DNA from: Umezawaea endophytica
GTDB taxonomy: Bacteria > Actinomycetota > Actinomycetes > Mycobacteriales > Pseudonocardiaceae
Direction of reading: 5' to 3'
Length of the DNA: 64,000 nucleotides
NCBI RefSeq assembly: GCF_025061645.1
Contig: NZ_JANYMP010000007.1
Location: 25,561-89,560, forward strand
The notes beneath the pieces were generated by a model. The model saw only the letters and a list, made by a program, of their open reading frames with translations, made no database searches and was not told the origin of the DNA. The translations under genes and the position numbers were made by a program. Positions 55,946 to 64,000 of the stretch are shown here, piece by piece. Numbering within the stretch: the stretch's first letter is position 1; each line of letters opens with the position of its first letter.

Positions 55946-56431
55946 GTGGACGAACAACGGATGGACCGGGACCTGCGCGCCCGCTTGGACGTGGTCCTGG
56001 ACGAGCACCGCGCCGCACTGGACGCCTGCCTGGACGGCCTGACCGAGGACGAGGCCAGGAGGTCCCTCGTGCCTTCGAGAACGACGTTGCTGGGTCTGGT
56101 GAAGCACGCGACCTACGTGGAGAAGTTCTACTTCGACCACTCCGTCACCGGTCGCGCGCTCCAGCGGCTCGGCGTCGCCTCCACACCGGACCGCTCGTTC
56201 GTCCTCACCGCGGAGGACACCACCGCCTCGGTCCGGGCGGCCCACCGGGTCGCCTGCGAGGAGTCCCGGCGGATCGCGGCCGACCTGGACCTCGACCAGG
56301 TCGTCACCGGTCGGGGCGCCCAACCGGTGTGGTCCGTCTACCTCAGGGCCTCGCGCGACCTGGCCCAGCACTGCGGGCACGCCGACATCCTGCGTGAGCA
56401 GGTCCTCGCGGCACGGCGCCGGAACCCCTGA
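55946..56431 (+). CDS. DinB/DUF664 family protein
   Basis: The 161-residue helical protein belongs to the DinB-like/DUF664 (mycothiol-dependent enzyme-like) group. Candidate metal His residues lie in KHATYVEKFY and QHCGHADILREQ. Related members are thiol transferases. The GTG follows the preceding stop immediately, with GGAAGGA as the ribosome site inside the previous gene. It likely acts with the hydrolase on a reactive electrophile; this is inference. Confidence 0.85.
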   Translation: MDEQRMDRDLRARLDVVLDEHRAALDACLDGLTEDEARRSLVPSRTTLLGLVKHATYVEKFYFDHSVTGRALQRLGVASTPDRSFVLTAEDTTASVRAAHRVACEESRRIAADLDLDQVVTGRGAQPVWSVYLRASRDLAQHCGHADILREQVLAARRRNP

Positions 56432-56529
56432 ACCACACCCTATTTCGACCAGGGCGAAAGGTCGGCCGCCCTCCGGTGGTCGTCGGTGTACTACTCGGGG
56501 TTTGTGTTCTCTCCCGAGGAGGTGCCCGG

Positions 56530-57636
56530 ATGAGGGCGGTCAGGTTGCTGTTCAGCTCACTCGTGGTCGCGGCGCTGGTCGTGCCAGCGCAGCCCGCGTC
56601 GGCGGCGGTGGTCGGCGGGGCCATCTTCAACGACCCGACGGTGCCCGCGAAGCAGCGGGTGATCGTCGACCACGACCGGTCGCTGATCAACGGGGCGGCC
56701 GCGGGGTCGAGCATCCGGATGGCCATGTACCACTTCAACGACGCGGGGGTGGCCGCCGACCTGGTCGCGGCCCACAACCGGGGTGTCGACGTGCGGGTGG
56801 TGCTCGACTACTCGGACTCCGGCACGGCACCGTCCAAGTCGCTGATCAGCGCGTTGGGCAGCAAGGCGACCGTGTGCACCAAGGACGCCGCGTGCATCGG
56901 CAACAAGGGCACGCCGATCATGCACAACAAGTTCTTCCTGTTCTCCAGCACACTCGGGTCGACCAACGTGGTCGTCCAGCAGTCGTCGAACCTCAACTCC
57001 GGCAACTACACGGTGCTGTGGAACAACGCGGTGACCACGGTGGGCAACACCGCCCTGTACAACGGTTACCTCGAGTACTTCAACGACCTGGCCGCCAAGG
57101 TCAAGAATGGCAACTACTACAGCACGGTCTCCGCGGGCGCCGTCAAGGCCTACTTCTTCCCCAGGGCGGGCACCGACGAGACCAGCGACACGATCTACAA
57201 CATGCTGAACGAGAACGTCACCTGCGAGGGCAACACCTCGACCGGGACGGAAACGGGACGCACCATCATCCGGATCGCGATGTGGTACTTCAGCCGCGAC
57301 GACATCGCCCGGAAGCTCCGGGACCTCGCCGACAAGAAGTGCTGGATCGAGGTCGTCTACACCAACCTCGACGAGGGCAGCCGGAGCTACCTCGCGGGCA
57401 ACGACCGCATCGTGCTGTACAAGATCGCGGGCGACCACGAGGTCCACTCGAAGTACCTGCTCATCGAGGGCACCTACGTCGACAAGAAGGACTCCAAGTG
57501 GGTCATGACCGGTAGCCACAACTACACCAACGCCGCGCTCCGGGAGAACGACGAGACGCTGCTGCGGATCGAATCCGCGTCCATCCACGACCAGTACCGC
57601 TCGAACTTCTGGGCCCTGCGCGCCGCCGCGTCGTGA
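56530..57636 (+). CDS. Secreted phospholipase D-like protein
   Basis: The 368-residue precursor has a signal peptide (to about residue 26, ASA). It contains two PLD-like repeats. First: HNKFFLFS and SSNLNSGN. Second: HSKYLLIEG and TGSHNYTNAALREND. The His-x-Lys pairs are kept, but the Asp of the canonical HxKx4D motif is Ser in the first and Glu in the second, so the chemistry may differ. GAGGAGG precedes the ATG. It stands alone and is convergent with the ligase operon (11-base gap). Confidence 0.87.
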   Translation: MRAVRLLFSSLVVAALVVPAQPASAAVVGGAIFNDPTVPAKQRVIVDHDRSLINGAAAGSSIRMAMYHFNDAGVAADLVAAHNRGVDVRVVLDYSDSGTAPSKSLISALGSKATVCTKDAACIGNKGTPIMHNKFFLFSSTLGSTNVVVQQSSNLNSGNYTVLWNNAVTTVGNTALYNGYLEYFNDLAAKVKNGNYYSTVSAGAVKAYFFPRAGTDETSDTIYNMLNENVTCEGNTSTGTETGRTIIRIAMWYFSRDDIARKLRDLADKKCWIEVVYTNLDEGSRSYLAGNDRIVLYKIAGDHEVHSKYLLIEGTYVDKKDSKWVMTGSHNYTNAALRENDETLLRIESASIHDQYRSNFWALRAAAS

Positions 57637-57646
57637 CACGGGGCGG

Positions 57647-59590
57647 TCAGGGCTCCCCCTCGCCGGACGGCCGCGGCGGGACGAGCCGGGCGTAGAAGTC
57701 CAGCAGTGCCGGATCGTCTACGGCGGCCCGGTCGAGCGCCTGCTCCAGCGGCACGCCCTGGAGCAGGCGCTTGACCGGGACTTCGAGCTTCTTGCCGGTG
57801 CGGGTGTGCGGGATCCCTGGCGCAGCGATGACGGCGTCGGGCACGTGCCGCGGTGAGGCGTGGACGCGGATGGCCTCGGCGATCCGGTCCTTGAGGGCCT
57901 GGTCGAGTTCGACGCCGTCCGCGAGCACGACGAACAACGGCATCCAGTACCCGCCGTCCACCAGTTCGGCGCCGATGACGAGCGCCTCCCGGATCTCCGG
58001 CAGTTCCTCCACGACGGCGTAGAGGTCGGCGCTGCCGAGCCGGACGCCGTTCCGGTTGAGCGTGGAGTCCGACCGCCCTGTCACGATGACGCCGCCGCGC
58101 TCGGTCACCGCCATCCAGTCGCCGTGCCGCCACACGCCGGGGTAGGTCGTGAAGTACGCGTCCCGGTACCGGGTGCCGTCGGGGTCGTTCCAGAACCCGA
58201 CGGGCATCGACGGCATCGGCTTGGTGACGACGAGTTCGCCGACCTCCGCCACCACCGACTTCCCGTCGGCGTCCCAGGCCTCCAGCGCGACGCCGAGCAG
58301 CGGGGCGGAGATCTCACCCGGCCGGACCGGCGTGGTCGGGGCACTGCCCGCGAAGCCGCTGACCACGTCCGTGCCGCCGGTGGTGGACGCGAGCTGGACC
58401 GAGGGGCCGACGTGGTCGGCCACCCAGTGGTAGCAGGACTCTGGCAGTGGCGCGCCGGTGCTCCCGACGACCCGGAGCGCGCCAAGGTCGAACGCGCCGG
58501 GCTCGACGCCGGCCTTGGCGCACGCCAGCAGGTAGCCGGGGCTCACGCCGAGGATCGAGACGCGGTGCTCGGCGGCGAGCCGCCAGAGCCTGTCGGGACC
58601 GGGGAACGCCGGGCTGCCGTCGTAGAGGACGACGGTCGCGTCGACCAGCAGCCCGGAGACGGCCAGGTTCCACATCATCCAGTTCGTCGTCGTGTACCAG
58701 AGGAACCGGTCCCCGGCCCGGAGGTCGAGGTGCAGCCCGGCCAGCTTGAGGTGCTCCAGCAGCACCCCGCCGTGGCCGTGGACGATCCCCTTCGGCGCCC
58801 CGGTCGTACCCGAGGAGAACAACACCCACAGCGGGGCGTCGAAGTCCACGCGGTCGAACCACGGCGGCGCCTGCGTGGCGACGGCCTCCGCCCAGGGCAC
58901 CATCGTCGGATCGCCGGGCGTCCCGACGTGGTCGACCAGCACCGTCACCCGGACGGTCGGCAGCAGGTCCCGCAGCCGGGCCGCGTCGGAACGCCGGTCG
59001 TGCACCCGGCCGTTGAACCGGTACCCGTCGGCGGTGACCAGCACGGTCGGGTCGAGCTGGCCGAACCGGGCGGCGGCGCCGTCCGCGCCGTAGTCCTGCC
59101 CGCACACCGACCAGACCGCGCCGATGCTCGCGGCGGCGAGGAACGCGACGACCGTCGGCGCCGCGTTCGGCAGGTAGCCGACGACCCGGTCGCCGGCACC
59201 GACGCCCTGGCCGCGCAGCCAGCCCGCGAACGCGGCCACCTGGGCGCGCAGCTCGGGCCAGGTCACCGCTGTGGTCGTGCCGTCCTCGGTGACCGCGATC
59301 AGGGCGGGCCCGGCCCCACCACCGCGCAGGACGTGCTCGGCGTAGTTGAGCCGCGAGCCGGGGAACCAGCGGGCGCCGGGCATCCGCTCGTCCTCCAGCA
59401 CCCGGTCGAAGCCCCGGTCCGAGGCGACGTCGAAGAAGTTCCAGACAGCGCCCCAAAAACCTTCGAGGTCGTCGACCGACCACCGCCACAGCTCGTGGTA
59501 GTCGGACGGCGACCGGCCCACGAGGCGGGCGAACCGGCCGATGGCCGGGTCGGAGCCGGGATCGGGCCGCCAGATCGGGTCAACGGTCAT
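57647..59590 (-). CDS. Acetoacetyl-CoA synthetase-like acyl-CoA ligase
   Basis: The 647-residue ANL-superfamily enzyme closely resembles acetoacetate-CoA ligases: ARWFPGSRLNYAEH near the N-terminus, the phosphate loop FSSGTTGAPKGIVHGHGG and the C-terminal GRSDSTLNRNGVRLGSADLY. It would activate a small keto or other carboxylic acid with ATP and CoA. Its ATG overlaps the preceding monooxygenase stop (ATGA). As the last gene of the aromatic operon it may activate the ring-cleavage product's acid. The exact substrate is unknown. Confidence 0.88.
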   Translation of the reverse strand: MTVDPIWRPDPGSDPAIGRFARLVGRSPSDYHELWRWSVDDLEGFWGAVWNFFDVASDRGFDRVLEDERMPGARWFPGSRLNYAEHVLRGGGAGPALIAVTEDGTTTAVTWPELRAQVAAFAGWLRGQGVGAGDRVVGYLPNAAPTVVAFLAAASIGAVWSVCGQDYGADGAAARFGQLDPTVLVTADGYRFNGRVHDRRSDAARLRDLLPTVRVTVLVDHVGTPGDPTMVPWAEAVATQAPPWFDRVDFDAPLWVLFSSGTTGAPKGIVHGHGGVLLEHLKLAGLHLDLRAGDRFLWYTTTNWMMWNLAVSGLLVDATVVLYDGSPAFPGPDRLWRLAAEHRVSILGVSPGYLLACAKAGVEPGAFDLGALRVVGSTGAPLPESCYHWVADHVGPSVQLASTTGGTDVVSGFAGSAPTTPVRPGEISAPLLGVALEAWDADGKSVVAEVGELVVTKPMPSMPVGFWNDPDGTRYRDAYFTTYPGVWRHGDWMAVTERGGVIVTGRSDSTLNRNGVRLGSADLYAVVEELPEIREALVIGAELVDGGYWMPLFVVLADGVELDQALKDRIAEAIRVHASPRHVPDAVIAAPGIPHTRTGKKLEVPVKRLLQGVPLEQALDRAAVDDPALLDFYARLVPPRPSGEGEP

Positions 59591-61146
59591 CGCCACTCCA
59601 CGGTGAAGGCTTTCGGTAGCTGGACGAGCAGGTCGGCGACGACGTCCGCGAGCGCGGCCGGGGTCGCCGCACCGGCGAACAGGTGGTGGTCGGGGCGGAG
59701 CACGAACCCGACGTGGCCCGCCTCGGCCAGGTGCGGCAGCAGCACGCCGTCGACGTCGACCTCCGGCACCAGGTGCAGCAGCACGGCGCCGAGCGAACGC
59801 AGCCGGGCCACCTGGTCGTCGGACAGCACCTCGTGCGGGTCGACGGTTGCGGCGACCACGACGACGGGCCCGACCAGGTCGTCGAGCAGCCCGGTGCGCC
59901 CGTCGAGGGTCAGCCGCGGCTGCGGGGCGGGCGCACCCGAGCCGACCACCGGCACCCCGTTCGCGTCCCGGTGCACGACACCGCCGGTCACCGCGGAGGG
60001 CAGGCGCACCGGCAGGATCTTCGCCGGGTCGGCGTCGTTGGCCAGCAGGAAGGCGTCCCGCCGCGCGGCCGTCTCCGGGTCGACCACGCAGATGACCTCG
60101 CCCAGCTCCACGGACACGCCGATCGCCTGCTCGACGTGCGCCCGCCGCTCGGCCGGGTAGGTGTCCAGCAGGTCGGGACCGACCTGCCCGGCCAGCACGA
60201 GGTCGAGCTTCCAGGCCAGGTCGGCGGCGTCGCGGATGCCCGAGCACAGGCCCTGGCCCGCGAACGGCGGCATGAGGTGGGCGGCGTCGCCCGCGATCAG
60301 CAGCCTGCCGGCCCGCCACTCGTCGGCCAGCCGGGCCTGGAACGTGTAGGCGGTGTGCCGTTCGAGGTCGGCCGTCTCCGGGGTGACGCCCCACGGTTCG
60401 AGCAGGCGCCACGCCGTGGCCTCGTCGTTCAGCTCGGTGACGGACTCGCCGGGCAGTCGCATGAATTCCCACCGGCGACGGCCGGGGCCGCCGGAAACCG
60501 CCGTTGTCGGCCGCGCCGGATCGCAGACCTGGAGGTTCATCGGCTCCCACGGGCGGTGGTCCCGCGGCACCACGTCGACGACCAGCCAGTCGTGGAAGTA
60601 GCCGAGGTCGGTGACGGCCGTGCCGATCCGCTCGCGGACCAGGCTGTTGGCGCCGTCGCAGCCGACCACCCACGCGGCCGTGAGCCGGACCGGCCCCTGC
60701 GGGCCTTCGGCGAGCACGGTGACGCCGTCCTCGGACGGGTCGAGGTCGGTCACCGCGTGGCCGGTCAGCACCGTGACCGATTCCTGGGCGCGGGCCGCGG
60801 CGGACAGGGCCCGTTCCAGGTCGGGCTGGTGGAACATCGTGGCGATCGGCCAGCCGGACGGCCCTGTTCCGGACCAGTCGAACCTCAGCAGGCACTGCCC
60901 GGCGGCGTTGCGCCACTCGTAGACCGCGGCCTGCTCGCCGAGGGTGCCGAGCACCTCGCCGATGCCCGCCGCGGCCAGGACACGCGCGGTCTCGTCGTCG
61001 AAGTGCACGGCCCGCGGCCGCGGATACGGCACGGGCCACCGCTCCAGGACGACCACCCGGTGACCCCGGCGGCCCAGCAGCGAGGCCAGGGTGAGGCCCA
61101 CCGGCCCCGCCCCCACGATCGCCACGTCGTACCCGTCGTCAGTCAC
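59587..61146 (-). CDS. FAD-dependent aromatic monooxygenase (MhpA type)
   Basis: The 519-residue flavoprotein is a class A phenol hydroxylase-type monooxygenase: FAD loop VGAGPVGLTLA, the DG motif GCDGANSLVRE, and GDAAHLMPPFAGQGLCSGIRD. It resembles MhpA 3-(3-hydroxyphenyl)propionate hydroxylase and would hydroxylate a phenolic ring to a catechol. It starts at GTG, overlapping the dioxygenase stop by eight bases. The neighbours (FAH, dioxygenase) carry out the next steps. Confidence 0.9.
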   Translation of the reverse strand: MTDDGYDVAIVGAGPVGLTLASLLGRRGHRVVVLERWPVPYPRPRAVHFDDETARVLAAAGIGEVLGTLGEQAAVYEWRNAAGQCLLRFDWSGTGPSGWPIATMFHQPDLERALSAAARAQESVTVLTGHAVTDLDPSEDGVTVLAEGPQGPVRLTAAWVVGCDGANSLVRERIGTAVTDLGYFHDWLVVDVVPRDHRPWEPMNLQVCDPARPTTAVSGGPGRRRWEFMRLPGESVTELNDEATAWRLLEPWGVTPETADLERHTAYTFQARLADEWRAGRLLIAGDAAHLMPPFAGQGLCSGIRDAADLAWKLDLVLAGQVGPDLLDTYPAERRAHVEQAIGVSVELGEVICVVDPETAARRDAFLLANDADPAKILPVRLPSAVTGGVVHRDANGVPVVGSGAPAPQPRLTLDGRTGLLDDLVGPVVVVAATVDPHEVLSDDQVARLRSLGAVLLHLVPEVDVDGVLLPHLAEAGHVGFVLRPDHHLFAGAATPAALADVVADLLVQLPKAFTVEWR

Positions 61147-62062
61147 TGTGCGCGCCGGTCATCAGTTCGGCCAGGTCCTCGGGGGCCAGGAACGACGGCG
61201 GCGGGGGCGGACCCCAGTTGTAGAGGCCCTTCACGCCCTCCCAGACGCCGGGCTTCCAGAGGGCGTCGTCCACGATGCAGTCCAGGTCGGAGTAGTACTC
61301 GGAGAAGTTGCCCGCCGGATCCTTGAGGTACCAGAAGAAGTTCGAGCCGACGTGGTGGCGGCCGAGGCCCCAGACGTGCCTGCCTGGGTCGGCGGCGAGC
61401 ATCGCGCTGGCCCCGCGCCCGACCTCGTCGACGTCGTCGACCTGCCAGGAGGTGTGGTGCAGGAACTGCAAGGGGGCCTGCTGCACCAGGACGTTGTGGT
61501 GGTCGGTCGAGCAGCGCAGGAACGCCGCGAGCCCGGTCACGGTGTCGCTCACCTTGAAGCCGAGCCCCTCGGTGAAGACGCGCTGGCTGGTCTCCACATC
61601 GGTGGAGCCGAGCACGACGTGGCCGAGCCTGCGCGGCCGGACCGGACCCTCGCGCAGGACGCCGTCGGCGCGGGCGCCCGGACGGTCGACACGACCGGGG
61701 CCGTTGTACAGCGGCGCCGGGGCGGCGGCCTGGTCCAGCCGGGGCGCGATGGTCACGTCGATCCTGGTGCCGGTGCCCGGATCGACGGTGGAGACCGAGG
61801 TCTCGGTGCGCGCCACGGACAGCCCGAGGCGCTGGAGCCCGGCGGTGACCCGGTCGAGGTCGTCCGGGTCGTCCGCGCCGACGCCGAGTTCCAGCAGGCG
61901 CCGCCGGTCGGCGCCCGCGATCCGCAGTTGCTCGCCACCGTCCACGGTGGAGAAGCGGTGGTCGTCGGGACCGCGCTGGAGGCCGAACTCGGCGTAGTAG
62001 TCGGCGGTCGCCCCCACGTTCGGCACGCCGAGGGTGATCGAGGTCAGGCGGTGCAGTGGCAC
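61139..62062 (-). CDS. Extradiol ring-cleavage dioxygenase (VOC superfamily)
   Basis: The 307-residue two-domain VOC protein resembles BphC-type extradiol dioxygenases. Predicted Fe(II) ligands are His148 (LGHVVLG), His202 or His203 (FLHHTSWQV) and Glu255 (DPAGNFSEYY). It should cleave the catechol made by the neighbouring monooxygenase. Starts with GTG one base after the FAH-family gene's stop, so the genes are co-translated. It differs from the XylE-type enzyme elsewhere in the window. Confidence 0.88.
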   Translation of the reverse strand: MPLHRLTSITLGVPNVGATADYYAEFGLQRGPDDHRFSTVDGGEQLRIAGADRRRLLELGVGADDPDDLDRVTAGLQRLGLSVARTETSVSTVDPGTGTRIDVTIAPRLDQAAAPAPLYNGPGRVDRPGARADGVLREGPVRPRRLGHVVLGSTDVETSQRVFTEGLGFKVSDTVTGLAAFLRCSTDHHNVLVQQAPLQFLHHTSWQVDDVDEVGRGASAMLAADPGRHVWGLGRHHVGSNFFWYLKDPAGNFSEYYSDLDCIVDDALWKPGVWEGVKGLYNWGPPPPPSFLAPEDLAELMTGAHSD

Positions 62063-62063
62063 G

Positions 62064-62933
62064 TCACTTCTCCTTCGACGCGGCGACGAAGTGCTGCTGG
62101 AGTTCCCCGATGCCTGCGATCGTGCTGACCAGCCGGTCCCCCTCGCGGAGGAACCACTGGGGGACGCGGGCGGCGCCGATCCCCGACGGGGTGCCGGTGA
62201 AGATCACGTCGCCTGGTTCGAGCGGCAGCACGGCGGACAGCGCGGCGATCAGCGCGGGTACGGAGAAGACCAGGTCGGCGGTGGTCCCCTTCTGGACCGG
62301 CTCGCCGTTGACCGAGCACCCCAGGTCCAGCGCGTCCGGGTCGAGGCCCGCCGCCACCAGTTCGTCGACGGTGACCAGCCAGGGCCCCATCGGGGTGAAG
62401 CCGGGGTAGGACTTGCCGAGGCTGAACTGCGGGACCGGGCCGGTGAGCTGCACGGTCCGCTCCGACAGGTCCTGGCCGACGGTCAGGCCTGCGACGTGGC
62501 TCCAGGCGTCGGCCTCGGTGACGTGCCGGGCGGTGCGGCCGATGACGACGACCAGCTCGACCTCCCAGTCGACGGTCTCCCCCGCCAGCACGACCGGCCC
62601 GCACGGACCCGTGATCGAGCCGCGGAACTTGGTGAAGACCGGCGGGGAGTCGGGGACGGTGACGCCCGACTCGGCGGCGTGGTCGCGGTAGTTCAGGCCG
62701 ATCGCGAAGAGCTGGCCGGGGCGCGGCACGGGGGCTCCGAGCCGTTCCGGTTCGAACGGCTCGGCGGGGACGGTGGCGGTGTCCAGGGCAGCCGCCCAGG
62801 CCGTGAAGGCCTCCCACCTGGGGAAGACCTCCTGCGGATCGGGGCCGAACTCCCCTTCGCTGGCCGTGGCGACGTCCACGGCTCCCCGGTCGGTGACCAG
62901 GACCAGTCGGCTGTCGAGGTTGCCGAAACGCAT
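62064..62933 (-). CDS. Fumarylacetoacetate hydrolase family protein
   Basis: The 289-residue FAH-fold enzyme has GLNYRDHAAE, the acidic metal-binding residues in EVELVVVIG and QDLSERTVQ, and GDVIFTGTPSGIG near the C-terminus. It probably hydrolyses, hydrates or isomerises the product of the adjacent extradiol dioxygenase. It is the first gene of the minus-strand operon. GAGGAGA precedes the ATG. It is divergent from the GntR regulator. Confidence 0.9.
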   Translation of the reverse strand: MRFGNLDSRLVLVTDRGAVDVATASEGEFGPDPQEVFPRWEAFTAWAAALDTATVPAEPFEPERLGAPVPRPGQLFAIGLNYRDHAAESGVTVPDSPPVFTKFRGSITGPCGPVVLAGETVDWEVELVVVIGRTARHVTEADAWSHVAGLTVGQDLSERTVQLTGPVPQFSLGKSYPGFTPMGPWLVTVDELVAAGLDPDALDLGCSVNGEPVQKGTTADLVFSVPALIAALSAVLPLEPGDVIFTGTPSGIGAARVPQWFLREGDRLVSTIAGIGELQQHFVAASKEK

Positions 62934-62992
62934 GTTCTCTCCTCAGGTGGGCTGGTACCGAGGTTGGCAGCAGAACGTCGTCAAAGCAACAC

Positions 62993-63037
62993 AATTTCGA
63001 AATTTCTTGGTCTCGTCCGCTGTCGCCTGAATTTCGA
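62993..63037. promoter_or_regulatory. GntR operator candidates
   Basis: AATTTCGAAATT (62993-63004) is a perfect 12-base palindrome. A second copy of the AATTTCGA half-site lies at 63030-63037, centred 37 bases away. Both are in the spacer between the FAH gene and the divergent GntR gene and are conspicuously AT-rich. Confidence 0.65.
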
Positions 63038-63060
63038 TACCGCCGTGTTACGGTTCCGAG

Positions 63061-63777
63061 GTGGCAGCAGAAGCCGGCACCCGGAGCAACGCCGTGTTCG
63101 ACCAGCTCCGCGCGGACGTCCTCACCGGACGGCTGCCACCCGGCTCCAAGCTCAAGCTCGCGGTCCTCGGCGAGCGCTACTCCGCCAGCCTCTCGGTCGT
63201 CCGGGAGGCGCTGAGCCGACTGGCCGAGCAGGGGCTGGTGGTCCCCCACCCCCAGCGGGGCTTCAGCGTGATGGCGCTGAGCCCCGAGGACCTCACCGAC
63301 CTGACCAACACCCGCGTCGACCTGGAGACCCTGGCCGCCCGGCGGTCCGTCGAACGCGGCGACCTGGCCTGGGAGACGAGACTGGTGGCCGCCCACCACA
63401 CCCTGGCGGGCACGTCCGTCGCCACCCCCGACGGCGAGGTCAACGAGGACTGGATCACCGCCCACCGCACGTTCCACCACGCGCTGCTCTCCGGCTGCGG
63501 CAGCCCACGCCTCCAGGCCCTCGCCACCGGTCTGCGCGACGCGGCCGAGCTGTACCGGATCTGGTCCAGCTCGCTGACGCACGACACCGCCCGCGACATC
63601 GCCGGGGAACACCGGGACCTGCTCGCGCTGGCCATCGCCCGCGACGCCGACCGGCTGTCCACCGCGCTGGCCGCGCACATCCAGCAGACCACGGACATGC
63701 TGCTGAGCTACGCCGCGACCAGGGCGGCCGAAGGGCTCGACGCCGTGCCCGCGCGCGGCTCCCGCGGCCGGGTTTAA
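63061..63777 (+). CDS. GntR family (FCD-type) regulator
   Basis: The 238-residue protein has a GntR winged helix (about 9-70, LAVLGERYSASLSVVREALSRLAEQGLV) and an FCD effector domain (about 82-215, with HRTFHHALLSGCGSPRL). It starts at GTG 63061. It is divergent from the aromatic operon and should regulate it, probably responding to an aromatic acid or ring-cleavage product. Palindromic sites lie in the shared spacer. Confidence 0.9.
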   Translation: MAAEAGTRSNAVFDQLRADVLTGRLPPGSKLKLAVLGERYSASLSVVREALSRLAEQGLVVPHPQRGFSVMALSPEDLTDLTNTRVDLETLAARRSVERGDLAWETRLVAAHHTLAGTSVATPDGEVNEDWITAHRTFHHALLSGCGSPRLQALATGLRDAAELYRIWSSSLTHDTARDIAGEHRDLLALAIARDADRLSTALAAHIQQTTDMLLSYAATRAAEGLDAVPARGSRGRV

Positions 63778-63858
63778 GCGATCACTTAACGGACGGGTTC
63801 CGGTCCGGTGCCGTCGAAGTAGCCTGGACCGACACTCGTCGTCGGGAGGTGCCGGGGC

Positions 63859-64000
63859 ATGGGTCGTGAGTCCGAGGGCGCGGAGCGGGTGCTGCGGGAC
63901 ATCTGGCGGGCGGAGTCGCACAGCGCCGCGGAACTGGAGGCCGAACTCGGCCACGGGAAGGCCTGCAAGGCGATGAAGCACATCGGGTTCGGCGGCGGCG
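63859..64000 (+). CDS. Start of an unidentified gene, cut by the window end
   Basis: An open frame begins at ATG 63859 after GGGAGG and runs off the window at 64000. The first 47 residues (MGRESEGAERVLRDIWRAES, then a charged helix, then KAMKHIGFGGG) are hydrophilic with no recognised domain. Its reality rests on the ribosome site and the codon pattern. Confidence 0.5.
   Translation, partial: MGRESEGAERVLRDIWRAESHSAAELEAELGHGKACKAMKHIGFGGG

Overview
The window comes from a high-GC actinomycete chromosome. GC-ended codons dominate, GTG starts and 1-8 base stop/start overlaps are frequent, and several families are typical of filamentous actinomycetes (DUF574 methyltransferase, DUF3040 membrane protein, Eis acetyltransferase, many TetR/GntR/GlxA regulators beside single oxidoreductases). 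The gene mix resembles Pseudonocardiaceae such as Saccharothrix, Lentzea or Actinosynnema; this placement is inference. I see no rRNA, tRNA, CRISPR array, insertion sequence or phage gene. It reads as an accessory, catabolism-rich chromosome arm built from many small regulator-plus-enzyme cassettes.

Layout. 0-6.5 kb: a PAS-GGDEF-EAL protein, a DUF574 methyltransferase, a P450 followed by a secreted hydrolase, and a DUF1684 protein. 6.6-12.3 kb: a tiny membrane protein coupled to a YeiH-type exporter, a helical protein coupled to a FUSC transporter, an anti-sigma-type ATPase, and a heme-oxygenase-like protein beside a CDGSH iron-sulfur protein and an SRPBCC protein. 12.4-21.2 kb: an FMN reductase, a secreted metzincin protease, a DJ-1/HD-domain operon, and a GlxA regulator divergent from an NAD(P)-binding/SDR pair. 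21.3-28.3 kb: secreted GH2 beta-galactosidase and a TetR / FAD-dehydrogenase / SDR operon under two matching palindromes. 28.7-34.2 kb: STAS protein coupled to a glycosyltransferase, Eis divergent from a cysteine-desulfurase-like enzyme across a probable iron box, DUF3040 and GNAT proteins. 34.2-41.6 kb: secreted GH78 rhamnosidase, DUF899 protein and a fused GH26-CBM13-esterase.

41.6-48.1 kb holds a minus-strand run (SnoaL-like, NmrA-like, metallo-hydrolase, carboxylesterase) divergent from a TetR gene with two operator-like sites, then CorA divergent from a FadR-type regulator. 48.1-51.4 kb holds a compact catechol meta-cleavage pair, the hydrolase (DmpD/XylF type) divergent from the ring-cleaving dioxygenase (XylE type), plus a quinone reductase. 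51.5-57.6 kb holds a TetR cassette, a DUF1062 protein with an unusual leader, an XRE-cupin regulator divergent from an epoxide-hydrolase-like protein, and a secreted phospholipase-D-like protein. 57.6-63.8 kb holds a tight aromatic-degradation operon (FAH hydrolase, extradiol dioxygenase, MhpA-type monooxygenase, acetoacetyl-CoA-synthetase-like ligase) divergent from a GntR regulator with symmetric operators.

Together the genes suggest a soil saprophyte that secretes enzymes against galactosides, rhamnosides and mannans and takes up and ring-cleaves aromatic products. I did not find one clearly unprecedented system. The best candidates for new biology are the diiron/CDGSH cassette, the STAS-glycosyltransferase pair, the coupled microprotein-YeiH pair, the repeat-rich spacer at 9.5-9.7 kb, the switch-like leader at 53.5 kb, and the shared AAGTGGTC motif that links the FadR-type regulator to the catechol genes.
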